Source: Palsa-459 sp035510855
GTDB lineage: Bacteria; Actinomycetota; Acidimicrobiia; Acidimicrobiales; RAAP-2
Assembly: GCA_035510855.1 (NCBI GenBank)
Contig: DATKGG010000068.1
Span: 1 to 39,481 of the forward strand
Direction of reading: 5' to 3'
DNA: 39,481 nt
Shown: positions 7,579-18,067 of the stretch, piece after piece
Layout of the letters: each line of letters starts with the position of its first letter
Position numbering within the stretch: position 1 is the first letter of the stretch
Translations under genes and position numbers: made by a program
Notes under the pieces: model-generated
The model's input: only the letters and a program-made list of their open reading frames with translations
The model's database searches: none
What the model was told of the DNA's origin: nothing

Positions 7579-10263
7579 TCAGCCCTTGGCCTCGGCCCAC
7601 GACCCGCCCCACCCGTAGGAGACCTTGAGGGGCACGCGTAGGTCGACGACGTGCTCGAGCGCCTCGATGGCGACGGCCGTGACCGTGTCGCGCTCCGCCG
7701 CCGGCGCCTCGACAAGGACCTCGTCGTGGACCTGGAGGACGATCCGCGCCTCGAGCCCCTGGTCGTCGAGCGCGCCGTCGAGGCGCACGAGCGCGAGCTT
7801 GAAGATGTCCGCGGCGGTGCCCTGGGTCCCGGCGTTCATGGCCTGGCGCTCGGCCGCCGCGCGCGCCGCTCCGGTGCCCTCGACCAGTTCGGGCAGGTAC
7901 CGCAGCCGTCCGAAGAGCGTCGAGGTGCAGCCGTCGACGCGTGCCTTGGCGACGGTCTCGTCCATGAACGAGCGCACCCCGGGGAACGCCTCGAAGTACT
8001 GGTCCATGAGGGACTTGGCCTCCCCCACCGACGTGCCGAAGCGGCGGGCGAGCCCGTAGGCCTCCATGCCGTAGGCGAGGCCGTAGGACACGGCCTTGGC
8101 GCGCTCGCGCTGGTCGTGGCTGACCTCCTCGGGCGCGATCCCGAAGACGACGCCCGCGATGAATCGGTGGACGTCTCGGTCCCCGCTGAACGCGGCGCAC
8201 AGCCCCTCGTCGCCGGACAGGTGCGCGATCACGCGCAGCTCGATCTGGTCGTAGTCCGCGACGAGGAGCGACCAGCCCTCCTCGGGCAGGAACGCGCGCC
8301 GGAAGCGCCGGCCGTCCTCGGTGCGCGTGGGGATGTTATGCAGGTTCGGCTGCTCGGAGCTCAGCCGCCCGGTGCGCGCGACCGTCTGTCGGAACGTCGC
8401 GTGGATCCGGCCGTCCGGGCGCACCTCGGCGGCGAGCGACTCGCCGTAGGTGCTGCGGAGCTTGTCGACCTCCCGGAAGCGCAGCAGCATGTCGACGACC
8501 TCGTGCTCGCCGCGCAGCGCCTCGAGGGTCGCGGCGTCCGTCGAGAAGCCCGTCTTTGTCTTCCGCCCCTTGGTGAGCCCGAGCTCGTCGTATAGGACGA
8601 CCTGGAGCTGCTTGGTCGAGTTGACCTGGAACTCATGGCCCACCGCGGCGTGGATCGCCGCTTCGAGCGATGCCGCCTCGGCGCGGAGCTCTTCGGCGAT
8701 GCCGCGCAGCACCACGGCGTCGACGGTGATGCCCCGGTCCTCCATGCGCGCGAGGACCCGCAGCAAGGGCAGCTCCATCCCCCCGTAGAGCGCCTGTTGG
8801 ACCGGCTCGTGGAGGCGCGGGGCGAAGGTCTCGCTGATCACGGCGATCGCGGCGGCACGCTCGCGCAGCTCCTCGTCGGCGACGTCGGGATCGTCCATGA
8901 GCGTCGCGGGCCCCGCCGTCGCGATCCAGGGGGCGACGTCGCCGGACGCATCCGTGAAGACCTCCTCGAGCCGGTAGCGCCCGCTGCTCGAGTCGAGCAG
9001 GTACGCGGCGATGGCGGTGTCCTCGCCTGGGACGCCGAGGTCGATCCCTCGACGGAGCGCGGCGCGCCACAGGGCCTTCACGTCGTGGCCCGTGACGCTC
9101 GACTCGGCGAGCGCGCGCAGCACGGCCTCGCCCTCGGGGGTCGCTGTGTCGACGGTCGCAGCCGTCGACGTCGAGGCGTCGGCGACCACGAGCGTGTCGA
9201 TCCGCTCGCCGTCGAGCAGGGCCTCGACGATGACGGGCGTCGAGTGCTTGACCGCGGCTGCGACGAGGGCGGCCGCGTCGTCGGAGGGCTTGAACCCGAC
9301 GAGCCGCGACGCGTGGACGACCGGTGCGGCGTCGCCGTCCGCGCTCGGGCCGAAGAGCCCCTCGTCGAGCAGGACCTCGAGGCGGGTCCACTGGGCATTC
9401 ATCTCGACGGCCTCGAAGGCGGCGCGGCTGTGCTCGCGGTGCCAGCCGCCCAAGGTGAGCTCGGCGGGATCGACCTCGAGGTCGAGATCGCGGACGAGCA
9501 CCATCACCGCGGCGTTGCGGCGTGCGAGCTCCTCGTTCGCGGCCAGGGACTCGCGGAGCTTGGGGGTGAGCTGGCCGAGCCCGTCGAAGAGCTCCTCGAA
9601 GCCCGCGAACTGGGCGAGGAGCTTGGCGGCGGTCTTCTCGCCGACGCCGGGCACGCCGGGGAGGTTGTCGGACGGGTCGCCGCGCAGCGCGGCGAGCAAC
9701 GCGTAGCGGCGCGGCTCGACGCCGGTGCGCTCGATGATGCCGGCCTCGTCGTAGAGCGAGTACTCCGACACCCCGCGCTTGTTGTAGAGCACGCGGACGT
9801 GGGGGTCCTCGACGAGCTGGAAGCAGTCGCGGTCCCCGGTGACCACGATCACGTCGCGTCCCTCGTCTCGCGCGAGGGTGGCGAGCGTCGCGAGGACGTC
9901 GTCGGCCTCGTAGCTCGCCTTGGTCACGACGGGGATCGCGAGGGCTCCGAGCAGGTCGATGATGATCCCGAACTGCGGCTCGAGCTCGGGCGGGGTCGCG
10001 TCGCGGCCGCCCTTGTACGCCGTCACGATCTCGTCGCGGAACGTGGCCCCGGGCAGGTCGAACGCGACAGCGACCCCCGAGGGTATGTGGTCGCGCACGA
10101 GCAGCGAGAGCATCGACATGAAGCCATAAGCGGCGTTGGTGACCACGCCGTCCTTGGTCTTCATCTCGGGCGGCAGGGCGAAAAAGGCCCGGAACGCGAG
10201 GGACATCCCGTCGAGCAGGAGCAGCGGGCCGTCGGCGGTAGGGGCTGTCGCTCGCTTCGTCAC
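7579..10263 (-). CDS. polA: DNA polymerase I
   Basis: An 894-residue repair and Okazaki-fragment-processing polymerase. The N-terminal third is the 5'-3' exonuclease/flap domain (LLLLDGMSLAFRAFFAL, VAFDLPGATFR, VTGDRDCFQL, GDPSDNLPGVPGVGEKTA). A 3'-5' exonuclease-like domain follows; its first motif reads VIVEALLDGERID and lacks the Asp-x-Glu metal ligands, so proofreading is probably absent, as in many actinobacterial PolA proteins. The polymerase domain has motif A DYDQIELRVIAHLSGD (near residue 668), motif B RAKAVSYGLAYGM and motif C QVHDEVLVEAP. The GTG at 10263 is preceded at seven bases by TAGCGT. That supports the start and suggests polA has its own promoter although it lies 24 bp after a small co-oriented gene. 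Confidence 0.96.
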   Translation of the reverse strand: MTKRATAPTADGPLLLLDGMSLAFRAFFALPPEMKTKDGVVTNAAYGFMSMLSLLVRDHIPSGVAVAFDLPGATFRDEIVTAYKGGRDATPPELEPQFGIIIDLLGALAIPVVTKASYEADDVLATLATLARDEGRDVIVVTGDRDCFQLVEDPHVRVLYNKRGVSEYSLYDEAGIIERTGVEPRRYALLAALRGDPSDNLPGVPGVGEKTAAKLLAQFAGFEELFDGLGQLTPKLRESLAANEELARRNAAVMVLVRDLDLEVDPAELTLGGWHREHSRAAFEAVEMNAQWTRLEVLLDEGLFGPSADGDAAPVVHASRLVGFKPSDDAAALVAAAVKHSTPVIVEALLDGERIDTLVVADASTSTAATVDTATPEGEAVLRALAESSVTGHDVKALWRAALRRGIDLGVPGEDTAIAAYLLDSSSGRYRLEEVFTDASGDVAPWIATAGPATLMDDPDVADEELRERAAAIAVISETFAPRLHEPVQQALYGGMELPLLRVLARMEDRGITVDAVVLRGIAEELRAEAASLEAAIHAAVGHEFQVNSTKQLQVVLYDELGLTKGRKTKTGFSTDAATLEALRGEHEVVDMLLRFREVDKLRSTYGESLAAEVRPDGRIHATFRQTVARTGRLSSEQPNLHNIPTRTEDGRRFRRAFLPEEGWSLLVADYDQIELRVIAHLSGDEGLCAAFSGDRDVHRFIAGVVFGIAPEEVSHDQRERAKAVSYGLAYGMEAYGLARRFGTSVGEAKSLMDQYFEAFPGVRSFMDETVAKARVDGCTSTLFGRLRYLPELVEGTGAARAAAERQAMNAGTQGTAADIFKLALVRLDGALDDQGLEARIVLQVHDEVLVEAPAAERDTVTAVAIEALEHVVDLRVPLKVSYGWGGSWAEAKG

Positions 10264-10270
10264 CTGGGGG

Positions 10271-10276
10271 ACGCTA
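10271..10276 (-). promoter_or_regulatory. Candidate -10 (TAGCGT) for polA
   Basis: TAGCGT on the minus strand, seven bases before the GTG of polA, in the gap after the coiled-coil gene. Confidence 0.5.
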
Positions 10277-10287
10277 GAGGAGCAAGC

Positions 10288-10584
10288 TCACTTGCGCGCG
10301 GGTACGGAGAGCTCGTTGAGGTACCGGTCCCGGTCCGCGACGCACTGGTCGATCTCCGTGCGCAGTGTCGCCGCGGCGCGGCGTGCGAGCTCGAGGTGCC
10401 GGTGGGCGTCCGAGGACTCCTTCTCGGAGAGCGGCGTCTCGGCAACGAGCCAGCGAACCCGAGCCTCGTCGGAGTCCTCGGCGAGCGTGTCGATCTGCTC
10501 GACGAGGATCGCGAGCTCATCGCGTGCAGTGCGCACGCGCAGCTGCAGCTCGCGGATCCGTCGCTCAAGGGCCGCCTGTCGCAC
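10288..10584 (-). CDS. Small coiled-coil protein of unknown function
   Basis: A 98-residue protein I do not recognise. It is almost entirely helical and charged. Heptad-like spacing of Leu/Ile/Val runs through residues 1-35 (LERRIRELQLRVRTARDEL) and about 60-95, with a short break containing WLVAETPLSEKES, suggesting a helical hairpin. It has no signal peptide or membrane segment. It starts 9 bp after the menC stop and ends 24 bp before polA. The GTG at 10584 has TAGTAT six bases upstream, a good leaderless -10, so it can be transcribed separately from menC. The clean start signal, tight packing and coherent composition argue for a real gene; no function is proposed. Confidence 0.7.
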   Translation of the reverse strand: MRQAALERRIRELQLRVRTARDELAILVEQIDTLAEDSDEARVRWLVAETPLSEKESSDAHRHLELARRAAATLRTEIDQCVADRDRYLNELSVPARK

Positions 10585-10590
10585 GGCCGC

Positions 10591-10596
10591 ATACTA
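10591..10596 (-). promoter_or_regulatory. Candidate -10 (TAGTAT) for the coiled-coil gene
   Basis: TAGTAT on the minus strand, six bases before the GTG at 10584. It overlaps the last codon of menC: the TAG of the -10 is the menC stop codon (10596-10594). Confidence 0.5.
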
Positions 10597-11691
10597 CGAC
10601 CGGCGCGTCGGTGGTTCACTGGCAGTCCGCTCGAGTCGCACCGCCATCCGCTCGACAGTTGGGATGGGCCCGCAACCAGGGGTGACATGCAGGGGCTGGC
10701 GACCTGCCGTCGGCCCGGGGAGCGCACAGGGATCCGAAGTCAGGTACGTGCACGGGGCCACGACGTCGCCGTCGAGGTCGTCGTCCAGGGCTGCGAGCGA
10801 GGCCAGGACCGAGCGGCCGAGGCCAGCTTCGAAGTAGCCGCCGACGTAGGTGCGGAGACCAAGGGACGCTGCCACGCGCCGTGCCTCGAGGGCGCCGGGG
10901 ATGCCGAAGCGGAAGGGCTTCAGACAGATGACGCGCGCGGCGCCAAGCCGCGCCGACTCGCGAATGGCCTCGAGCGAGGATGCCGACTCGTCCAGCCCGA
11001 TCGGCACGGTCGTGCGAGACGCGAGCGCGGCGGTGTGCTCGAGGCGATCCTGTGCAAAGGGCTGCTCGAGCCACGCGAGGGGGAGCGCCAGCAGCGCGTC
11101 GAGCTCGCGCTGGTTCGTGACCGGCTCGAACGAGCCGTTGGCGTCGGCGACGACGGGGACGTCTGTGGCGTCGAGCACTGCCTCAAGCGCCTCGGTGCTG
11201 ACGAGCGGCGACACCTTGACCCGGAGGCGGCTCGCGCCGAGCTCGACCAGCTCTCGTGCATGCGCGCGTGCGCGCGAGGGCGCCTCGATCCCGATCACCC
11301 CGGCGAAGCCGACGTCGCTCGCCACGACGCCGAGCGCGGCGGTGAGGGAGCGCTGCTCGCGGCGCAGGCCGAGGTCGAGGTACGCCGCAGCGAGAAAGGA
11401 GCGGGCGACCTTGACCGCGTGACGTGCCCGGGATGCGCCCGCGACCGCGCCGCGCTCGACGCCGGCGTGTCCTGTGTCAGCGGCCTCGAGGAGCGCGCCG
11501 AGCGCGGCGACGAGCTCATCGGCAGTCGGATCGACGCCGGGTTCGACCGCCGCGGGGCACTCGGACCAGCCCTCCGCGTCGTCGTCGATCACCCGAAGGA
11601 AGAGCGACGGACGCGAGTCGTGCACCCGATCGGCCGCAGGGATGCTCGTGGCGAGCTCGAGGCTCGCTTGGAAGAGCGTGAACGCCGTCAC
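10594..11691 (-). CDS. menC: o-Succinylbenzoate synthase (MenC, enolase superfamily)
   Basis: A 365-residue enolase-superfamily enzyme. It dehydrates SHCHC to o-succinylbenzoate in menaquinone synthesis. The barrel active-site signatures are present in order: RLRVKVSP (catalytic Lys region), VVADANGSF (metal Asp), WLEQPF (metal Glu), GLDESASS (metal Asp) and ICLKPFRFGI (catalytic Lys). The open frame extends upstream to 11829, but that part is antisense to tRNA-Leu. The GTG at 11691 gives an N-terminus (MTAFTLFQASLELA) that runs straight into the capping domain. N-acylamino-acid racemase activity is a known alternative in this subfamily; the menaquinone genes at 31.9-33.8 kb favour MenC. Its start lies 28 bp from the divergent tRNA. 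Confidence 0.85.
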   Translation of the reverse strand: MTAFTLFQASLELATSIPAADRVHDSRPSLFLRVIDDDAEGWSECPAAVEPGVDPTADELVAALGALLEAADTGHAGVERGAVAGASRARHAVKVARSFLAAAYLDLGLRREQRSLTAALGVVASDVGFAGVIGIEAPSRARAHARELVELGASRLRVKVSPLVSTEALEAVLDATDVPVVADANGSFEPVTNQRELDALLALPLAWLEQPFAQDRLEHTAALASRTTVPIGLDESASSLEAIRESARLGAARVICLKPFRFGIPGALEARRVAASLGLRTYVGGYFEAGLGRSVLASLAALDDDLDGDVVAPCTYLTSDPCALPGPTAGRQPLHVTPGCGPIPTVERMAVRLERTASEPPTRRS

Positions 11692-11704
11692 GACGGCGCG
11701 CTTG

Positions 11705-11710
11705 TACGAT
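11705..11710 (+). promoter_or_regulatory. Candidate -10 (TACGAT) for tRNA-Leu
   Basis: TACGAT ends ten bases before the tRNA 5' end, the right distance for transcription to begin a few bases upstream of the mature end. It sits between divergent menC and the tRNA. Confidence 0.4.
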
Positions 11711-11719
11711 GCCGCCGCA

Positions 11720-11803
11720 GCCCGGATGGCGGAATAGGCAGACGCGGGGGCCTCAAAAGCCCCAGTCCTTCGGGGCGTGCGGGTTCGAGTCCCGCTCCGG
11801 GCA
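11720..11803 (+). tRNA. tRNA-Leu (anticodon CAA)
   Basis: An 84-nt cloverleaf. The acceptor stem GCCCGGA (11720-11726) pairs perfectly with TCCGGGC (11796-11802), followed by discriminator A at 11803. The anticodon stem GGGGC/GCCCC encloses the loop CTCAAAA, giving anticodon CAA for UUG. A long variable arm (about 15 nt) and discriminator A mark a leucine tRNA. The T arm GCGGG-TTCGAGT-CCCGC is canonical. The 3' CCA is not encoded. Confidence 0.96.
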
Positions 11804-11884
11804 CGGTCACAGTTCGCACTGCGCCACACCTAGCAGACCCGCCGCGTCGCCGTGACCCTCCATTCCAATTACCACCCTCGGGGG

Positions 11885-11890
11885 TAGGGT
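11885..11890 (+). promoter_or_regulatory. Candidate -10 (TAGGGT) for the fused ATPase gene
   Basis: TAGGGT, eight bases before the GTG at 11899. A short inverted repeat ACCCT/AGGGT (11874-11878 and 11886-11890) overlaps it and could be an operator, but this is weak. Confidence 0.4.
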
Positions 11891-11898
11891 TTGGCGAA

Positions 11899-13946
<2,048 letters not shown>

Positions 13947-13950
<4 letters not shown>

Positions 13951-15089
13951 CGCTGGCGTAGCCGCACCTCGAAGACATCGCGCAGCGCGTCGCCGATGTA
14001 GTTAATGCACAGGATCACCACCACGAAGACCACCGCGACCGGGTAGATCTCCCACCAGTAGTTCTCGATCAGCTCTTGAGTGCCGAAGTTCATCATCGTG
14101 CCCCAGTCCACAGCTGGCTGCTGGATGCCGAATCCGATAAAGCCGAGGGCCGAGAGCGCGAGGATCGCGTCGGCGATGGAGAAGGTGCCGACCGTCACCA
14201 CGTTGCTGATCGAGTTCGGGAACACGTGGCGTCGGATCACATGGGCCTTCGTCGCACCCATCGACGTGGCGGCGAGGGAGTACTCGAGGTCGCGAATCGC
14301 GAGCGCGTCACCCCGGATGATCCTCGAGTTGCCCCACCAGCCGGTCAGCCCGATGACGAGCAAGAGGAACGTCGTGCTGTTGTGGAAGATGGAGACCAGG
14401 GCCACGAGAAGGAATAGGTAGGGAATCGCGAGCGCGGCGTCGATGATCCTCATCAGCACCGCGTCGGTGATGCCGCCGAAGAATCCCGACGCCATCCCGT
14501 AGATGGTGCCGATGACGATCGTGATCAGACCGGCGAAGAAGCCGAGCGTCAGGGAGTACTCGCCGCCGTACATGATCCTTCCGAGCTCGTCCCAGCCCTG
14601 GTTGTCAGTCCCCAAGAGGTGCGCCGCGCTTGGTGAAGCGTTGTCGACGGCGCCCAGGATCGAGTTCGCGTTGGTCTGGTTGGTGACGTAGAGGTGCGGG
14701 CCCACGAAACAGCCGAGCACGATGACGAGGAGGACGAAGGTTGAGGCAATCGCGAGCTTGTTCTGAAGGTAGACCTCCAGCATCTGGCGCCACAGCGGGA
14801 CCGGCTGGGCAGATGTCGAGAGGGCCGCGAACTCGTTGCTGCCTTCGCCGCCAACTCCCTCTGGGTCCGCCGGCGACGCGGGATCGACGACCTCGGAGTC
14901 GATCCGCATGGAGCCCGGCCGCACCAGGACCGCGGGGTTGAGAGCACGATCGGTCGCAGTCCCGACCTCCTGGGCGTCGTCGCCGGGGGAACTGGGTTGG
15001 GATCCGAGCTCCAGTCGCTTTGCCGCCGCGTCGATCGCGGCGCGATCGGTGGGCGACGGGGTCCGCCGACGTGGGAGCTTGGGCGTCAC
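13947..15089 (-). CDS. Oligopeptide ABC transporter permease, DppC type, with long N-terminal extension
   Basis: A 380-residue permease, about 80 residues longer than usual. Residues 1-105 are hydrophilic and rich in Pro, Ser, Asp and Glu. The first membrane segment follows at LAIASTFVLLVIVLGCFVG, then the DppC hallmark LGTDNQGWDELGRIMYGG and the EAA coupling loop (LEYSLAATSMGATKAHVIRRHVFPN). The GTG start at 15089 overlaps the upstream permease stop (GTGA). Its stop codon shares a CTAG (13947-13950) with the stop of the convergent ATPase gene. No equivalent extension is present on the DppC at 3029-3937. It pairs with the DppB protein encoded just upstream. Confidence 0.9.
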
Positions 15090-16057
15090 CGAGATGCTCC
15101 TTCGATTCGGACACGAGGATTGAGCACCGCAAGGGCGACGTCGGCAGCAAGGTTGCCGATGACCGTCGCGATCGTGACGACGATCGTGATGCCGAGGACC
15201 GTATAGATGTCACCGAGGCCAGAGGCGTAGATCGTCTCGTAACCGAGCCCCTGGTAGTTGAAGAGATCCTCGACGATTAGGGCGCCCGAGAGCAGGATCG
15301 GGATCGACAGCCCGATGATGACCACGATGGGCCCAAGCGCGTTGCGCATCGTGTGGCGGAAGAGAACCTGCCTCGAGGTGCAGCCCTTTGCCCTGGCGGT
15401 TCGGATGTAGTCCTGGACCAGAACGTCGAGCACCTGGGAGCGCATGAACCTGCTCATGCCTGCAATGGACAGTGCCGTCAGCGTCGCGACGGGGAGCACG
15501 AAGCCAACGGGGTCCTGGAAGATAGCCCAGGCATTCGGGTCAGTTGGTGGCTGCGCGGGGAACACATTGAGGTGGTAGCTGAAGATGTCCAGCAGGACGA
15601 ATCCGAGCACAAATGCGGGGATCGAGTAGAGGATAAACGTGGCTCCCGTCGCGGCGTAGTCGAAGATCGAGTTTCGTTTCCACGCCTGGTAAATGCCAAG
15701 TGGCACGGCGATCAGCGATGCGAAGAGGAGCGCGAAGAAGGCGATCCAGAACGTACGTGGGATGTATAGGCCGAGTAGCCCCGAGACGGTGTTGGTCTGT
15801 TTGAACGACACACCAAGGTTGAAGTGCACCGCGACGCCGAACAGGTAGTCCCAGAATCGCACCAGGTAGGGCTTCCCAAGCCCGTACTGCTGGACGTAGC
15901 CGTTGATGCACGCCGCCGTCTGGTGCGTGCCACAGAGGAAGTACGCGGGCGCCTTGGCCCCTAGGGGCTGGAAGTACGACAGGGTGAACGTGAACCAGAT
16001 GACGGCGACGAGCACAAAGAGCCCTTGCAGAAGCCTACGAATCAGGTAGGCGAGCAT
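15086..16057 (-). CDS. Oligopeptide ABC transporter permease, DppB type
   Basis: A 323-residue permease. The N-terminus MLAYLIRRLLQGLFVLVAV is typical. An unusual external loop holds two cysteines (FLCGTHQTAAC, residues about 41-50) that could form a disulphide. The EAA loop (QDYIRTARAKGCTSRQVLFRH) and a C-terminal LNPRVR follow. The ATG at 16057 has TACGCT six bases upstream, so dppBC here have their own promoter downstream of the binding-protein gene and the hairpin that follows it. It overlaps the DppC gene by 4 bp and works with the convergent two-domain ATPase and the upstream lipoprotein. Confidence 0.9.
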   Translation of the reverse strand: MLAYLIRRLLQGLFVLVAVIWFTFTLSYFQPLGAKAPAYFLCGTHQTAACINGYVQQYGLGKPYLVRFWDYLFGVAVHFNLGVSFKQTNTVSGLLGLYIPRTFWIAFFALLFASLIAVPLGIYQAWKRNSIFDYAATGATFILYSIPAFVLGFVLLDIFSYHLNVFPAQPPTDPNAWAIFQDPVGFVLPVATLTALSIAGMSRFMRSQVLDVLVQDYIRTARAKGCTSRQVLFRHTMRNALGPIVVIIGLSIPILLSGALIVEDLFNYQGLGYETIYASGLGDIYTVLGITIVVTIATVIGNLAADVALAVLNPRVRIEGASR

Positions 16058-16063
16058 CAGCGA

Positions 16064-16069
16064 AGCGTA
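16064..16069 (-). promoter_or_regulatory. Candidate -10 (TACGCT) for the second dppBC pair
   Basis: TACGCT on the minus strand, six bases before the ATG at 16057, downstream of the hairpin at 16195-16228. Confidence 0.5.
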
Positions 16070-16194
16070 CTTACGCGAGGGCGCGGCGGCGTGTCGTGAG
16101 GAGCGAAACCAGCGACGCCAGTGCGTGTGGCGCGGGCGCGTGGACAGGCGCTGGCGACGATGCGCCGCCGCGCCAGTGTCAGCGGATCGGACGA

Positions 16195-16228
16195 GGCCCG
16201 CACCCCCTCTGCCTTAGAGGTGCGGGCC
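16195..16228 (-). terminator. Hairpin after the binding-protein gene
   Basis: GGCCCGCACC and GGTGCGGGCC form a perfect 10-bp stem. Alternatively the outer 8 bp combine with an inner CCTCT/AGAGG stem. It lies just past the stop of the binding-protein gene and before dppB on the same strand. There is no U-tract, so it may act as a partial terminator or as a 3' mRNA stabiliser that keeps binding-protein mRNA above permease mRNA. Confidence 0.65.
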
Positions 16229-16234
16229 ATCGAC

Positions 16235-18067
16235 CTAGTAGTGGTAGTACTCCGGCATGAAGTTCTGCAGCGGATTGAGCGGCGTGACGCCCTTGAGGTT
16301 GACGGCGAACTCGGCGGTTGCGGTGGTGTTGGGCTCCCACAGCACGGGGAGCTGCTTTGCCGCGTAGTTGCCGTACGACGTGAGGGGCACGTCCTCGCTC
16401 ACCGACTGCTGTACGAGGGAGTTCATCTGCGAGTCGCTGTAGGCACCGGGGTTGAAGCTGCCACCAGGCGTGAAGAGGGTCTCGCCCGAGGGGTAGTAGT
16501 CAGGCGCGTAGATCCAGCCCGCTCCCCACATGCACAGCTGGAAGGACCCGCCGTCGCACTGGGCGACGACGTTGTCGAACGAGCCGGTTGTGTGGCTGAC
16601 CGCGATCCCGATCGACTGCCACGCGGAGATCTCGGCGTTGAGCGTCTCATCGAGCGATGGGATGCCGCTCGCCCAGATGATGGCGAAGCTCAGCGTGGCA
16701 CCCGAGGAGATGCCGGCCCCGCACTCCGTCGGCGAGGAGCCTGGGCGCGTGCACGTCTGGACCCCGCCCTGCACCGACCAACCATGATCCGTGAGGAGCT
16801 GCTTGGCCTGGGTCAGGTTGTACGCGTATGCGCAGGGCACCGTCGCGGAGATCGACGTCGGCGTGTTCGGCGGGATCGGGCTGCAGGTGATGACGCCGTA
16901 GTTCTTGTCGACCGACTTGACGATGCTTGCCTGGTTGATCGACTCCTGGAGCGCCTGGCGGACGTACAGCTGCTTCAGCTCCGCGGACTTCGGGTCCTTC
17001 GACGAGAAGTTGATCGGCGAGTAGTTGAAGGACCACGGCGTGCCGGTCACGAGGTTGTACTTGCCCTTGAGGATCGGCACGTTCGGGCCGACGGCCCCGA
17101 TGCTCGGGGCAGGCCCGGGGAGCACCGACGGGTCGACGAACCCGATGGTCAGCTTGTTCGAGTACAGCTCGGACTCCTCGGCCGCCGCGGTCGTGAATGA
17201 CCGCAGGTACACCGCGTTCACGAGCGCCTTCTGTGGGCCCGAGTACGTCTTGTTGGGCACCAGCGTCGCGTCGCCCAGGGCGTCGAAGGAGTGGAGCTTC
17301 CAGGGCCCGTCGACCGTCTGCCACATGGGATTCGTGTAGGTCGAGATCTTGAGCGCCTGGGCGTCGAGGAACTTCTCGACTGCCTTGCACTTGGTGTCCG
17401 TCGCAACCGCGCCCCACGTCCCGGCCGCGCAGCCGCCGGACCCAGCCAGCGCCGACGCGGACGTCTTGTCCCAGGCCTCGGGCATCGGCGACAGCTCGGA
17501 CAGGTAGTTGTACAGGATCCAGTTGGGGCTCACGGCTGCCTTGAAGTGCAGCGTGACCGTGTTCCCGGTCCCCGTCGCGCTCGCGACCTGGTCGGGGATC
17601 CCGAATCCCTTGTTGTAGCCGCAGTATGACGTCGGATCCGCCTTGTACATATTGAGGAAGAACATGACCGACTCGGCGTTCACCGTCGTGCCATCAGAGA
17701 ACTTCCAGTTCTTCATGGTCATCGTGATGGTCTTGTTGCCGCTGCTGAAGACCGGCGCGTCGGCCGAGGACAGCGGGTACTGCACGGCCGTCGAGGCCGC
17801 GAGGCCGAACCAGTACAGCGGCCGGTACATCTCGAACTGGAACTGGTTGATGTTCGAGACCGAGAAGTAGGCACAGCCCATGTACGGGAAGATGTAGTTC
17901 GGGCTGGCGCCCGCACCTTCTGCGAAGTAGATGTCGCCACCTTTCTTGGGTGAGCTCGATCCCGAGCTCCCGCATGCCGCGAGCACGAGCCCTACTGCCA
18001 GCACGGCAATGCCACCTCGAAGGACCCGGCGTGACGCTGCACGCTTGCCGGTGTGTTGACGATTCAT
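16235..18067 (-). CDS. Oligopeptide-binding lipoprotein (solute-binding protein family 5)
   Basis: A 610-residue extracellular binding protein. An N-terminal signal with RR, a hydrophobic core and lipobox LVLAAC places the lipidated Cys at residue 32, followed by GSSGSSSPKKGG. The mature part has the SBP_bac_5 layout: an early NYIFPYMG segment, YRPLYWFG, MKNWKFSDGTTVNAESVMFFLN (a family hallmark, residues about 117-138), and a C-terminal AKQLPVLWEPN. It captures peptides or similar solutes outside the membrane and delivers them to DppBC. A strong ribosome-binding site (AGGGAGG) precedes the ATG. The hairpin downstream and a separate dppB promoter suggest it is expressed independently and more strongly. 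Confidence 0.93.
   Translation of the reverse strand: MNRQHTGKRAASRRVLRGGIAVLAVGLVLAACGSSGSSSPKKGGDIYFAEGAGASPNYIFPYMGCAYFSVSNINQFQFEMYRPLYWFGLAASTAVQYPLSSADAPVFSSGNKTITMTMKNWKFSDGTTVNAESVMFFLNMYKADPTSYCGYNKGFGIPDQVASATGTGNTVTLHFKAAVSPNWILYNYLSELSPMPEAWDKTSASALAGSGGCAAGTWGAVATDTKCKAVEKFLDAQALKISTYTNPMWQTVDGPWKLHSFDALGDATLVPNKTYSGPQKALVNAVYLRSFTTAAAEESELYSNKLTIGFVDPSVLPGPAPSIGAVGPNVPILKGKYNLVTGTPWSFNYSPINFSSKDPKSAELKQLYVRQALQESINQASIVKSVDKNYGVITCSPIPPNTPTSISATVPCAYAYNLTQAKQLLTDHGWSVQGGVQTCTRPGSSPTECGAGISSGATLSFAIIWASGIPSLDETLNAEISAWQSIGIAVSHTTGSFDNVVAQCDGGSFQLCMWGAGWIYAPDYYPSGETLFTPGGSFNPGAYSDSQMNSLVQQSVSEDVPLTSYGNYAAKQLPVLWEPNTTATAEFAVNLKGVTPLNPLQNFMPEYYHY

Noticed and set aside
6125..7618. 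Long plus-strand frame opposite rpsA
   Set aside because: An antisense shadow caused by high GC at third codon positions; rpsA is unambiguous on the other strand.
11692..11829. Upstream extension of menC
   Set aside because: It is the antisense of tRNA-Leu and its flank. The enzyme's N-terminus begins at the GTG at 11691.
11871..11891. GC-rich inverted repeat resembling a metal-sensor operator upstream of the fused ATPase gene
   Set aside because: Only five paired bases (ACCCT/AGGGT) around a 7-base loop; too short to claim an operator.
8635..11898. Plus-strand open frame continuous with the fused ATPase gene
   Set aside because: It runs antisense through polA, the coiled-coil gene and menC and through tRNA-Leu. 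It has no family match, and the ATPase starts cleanly at 11899.
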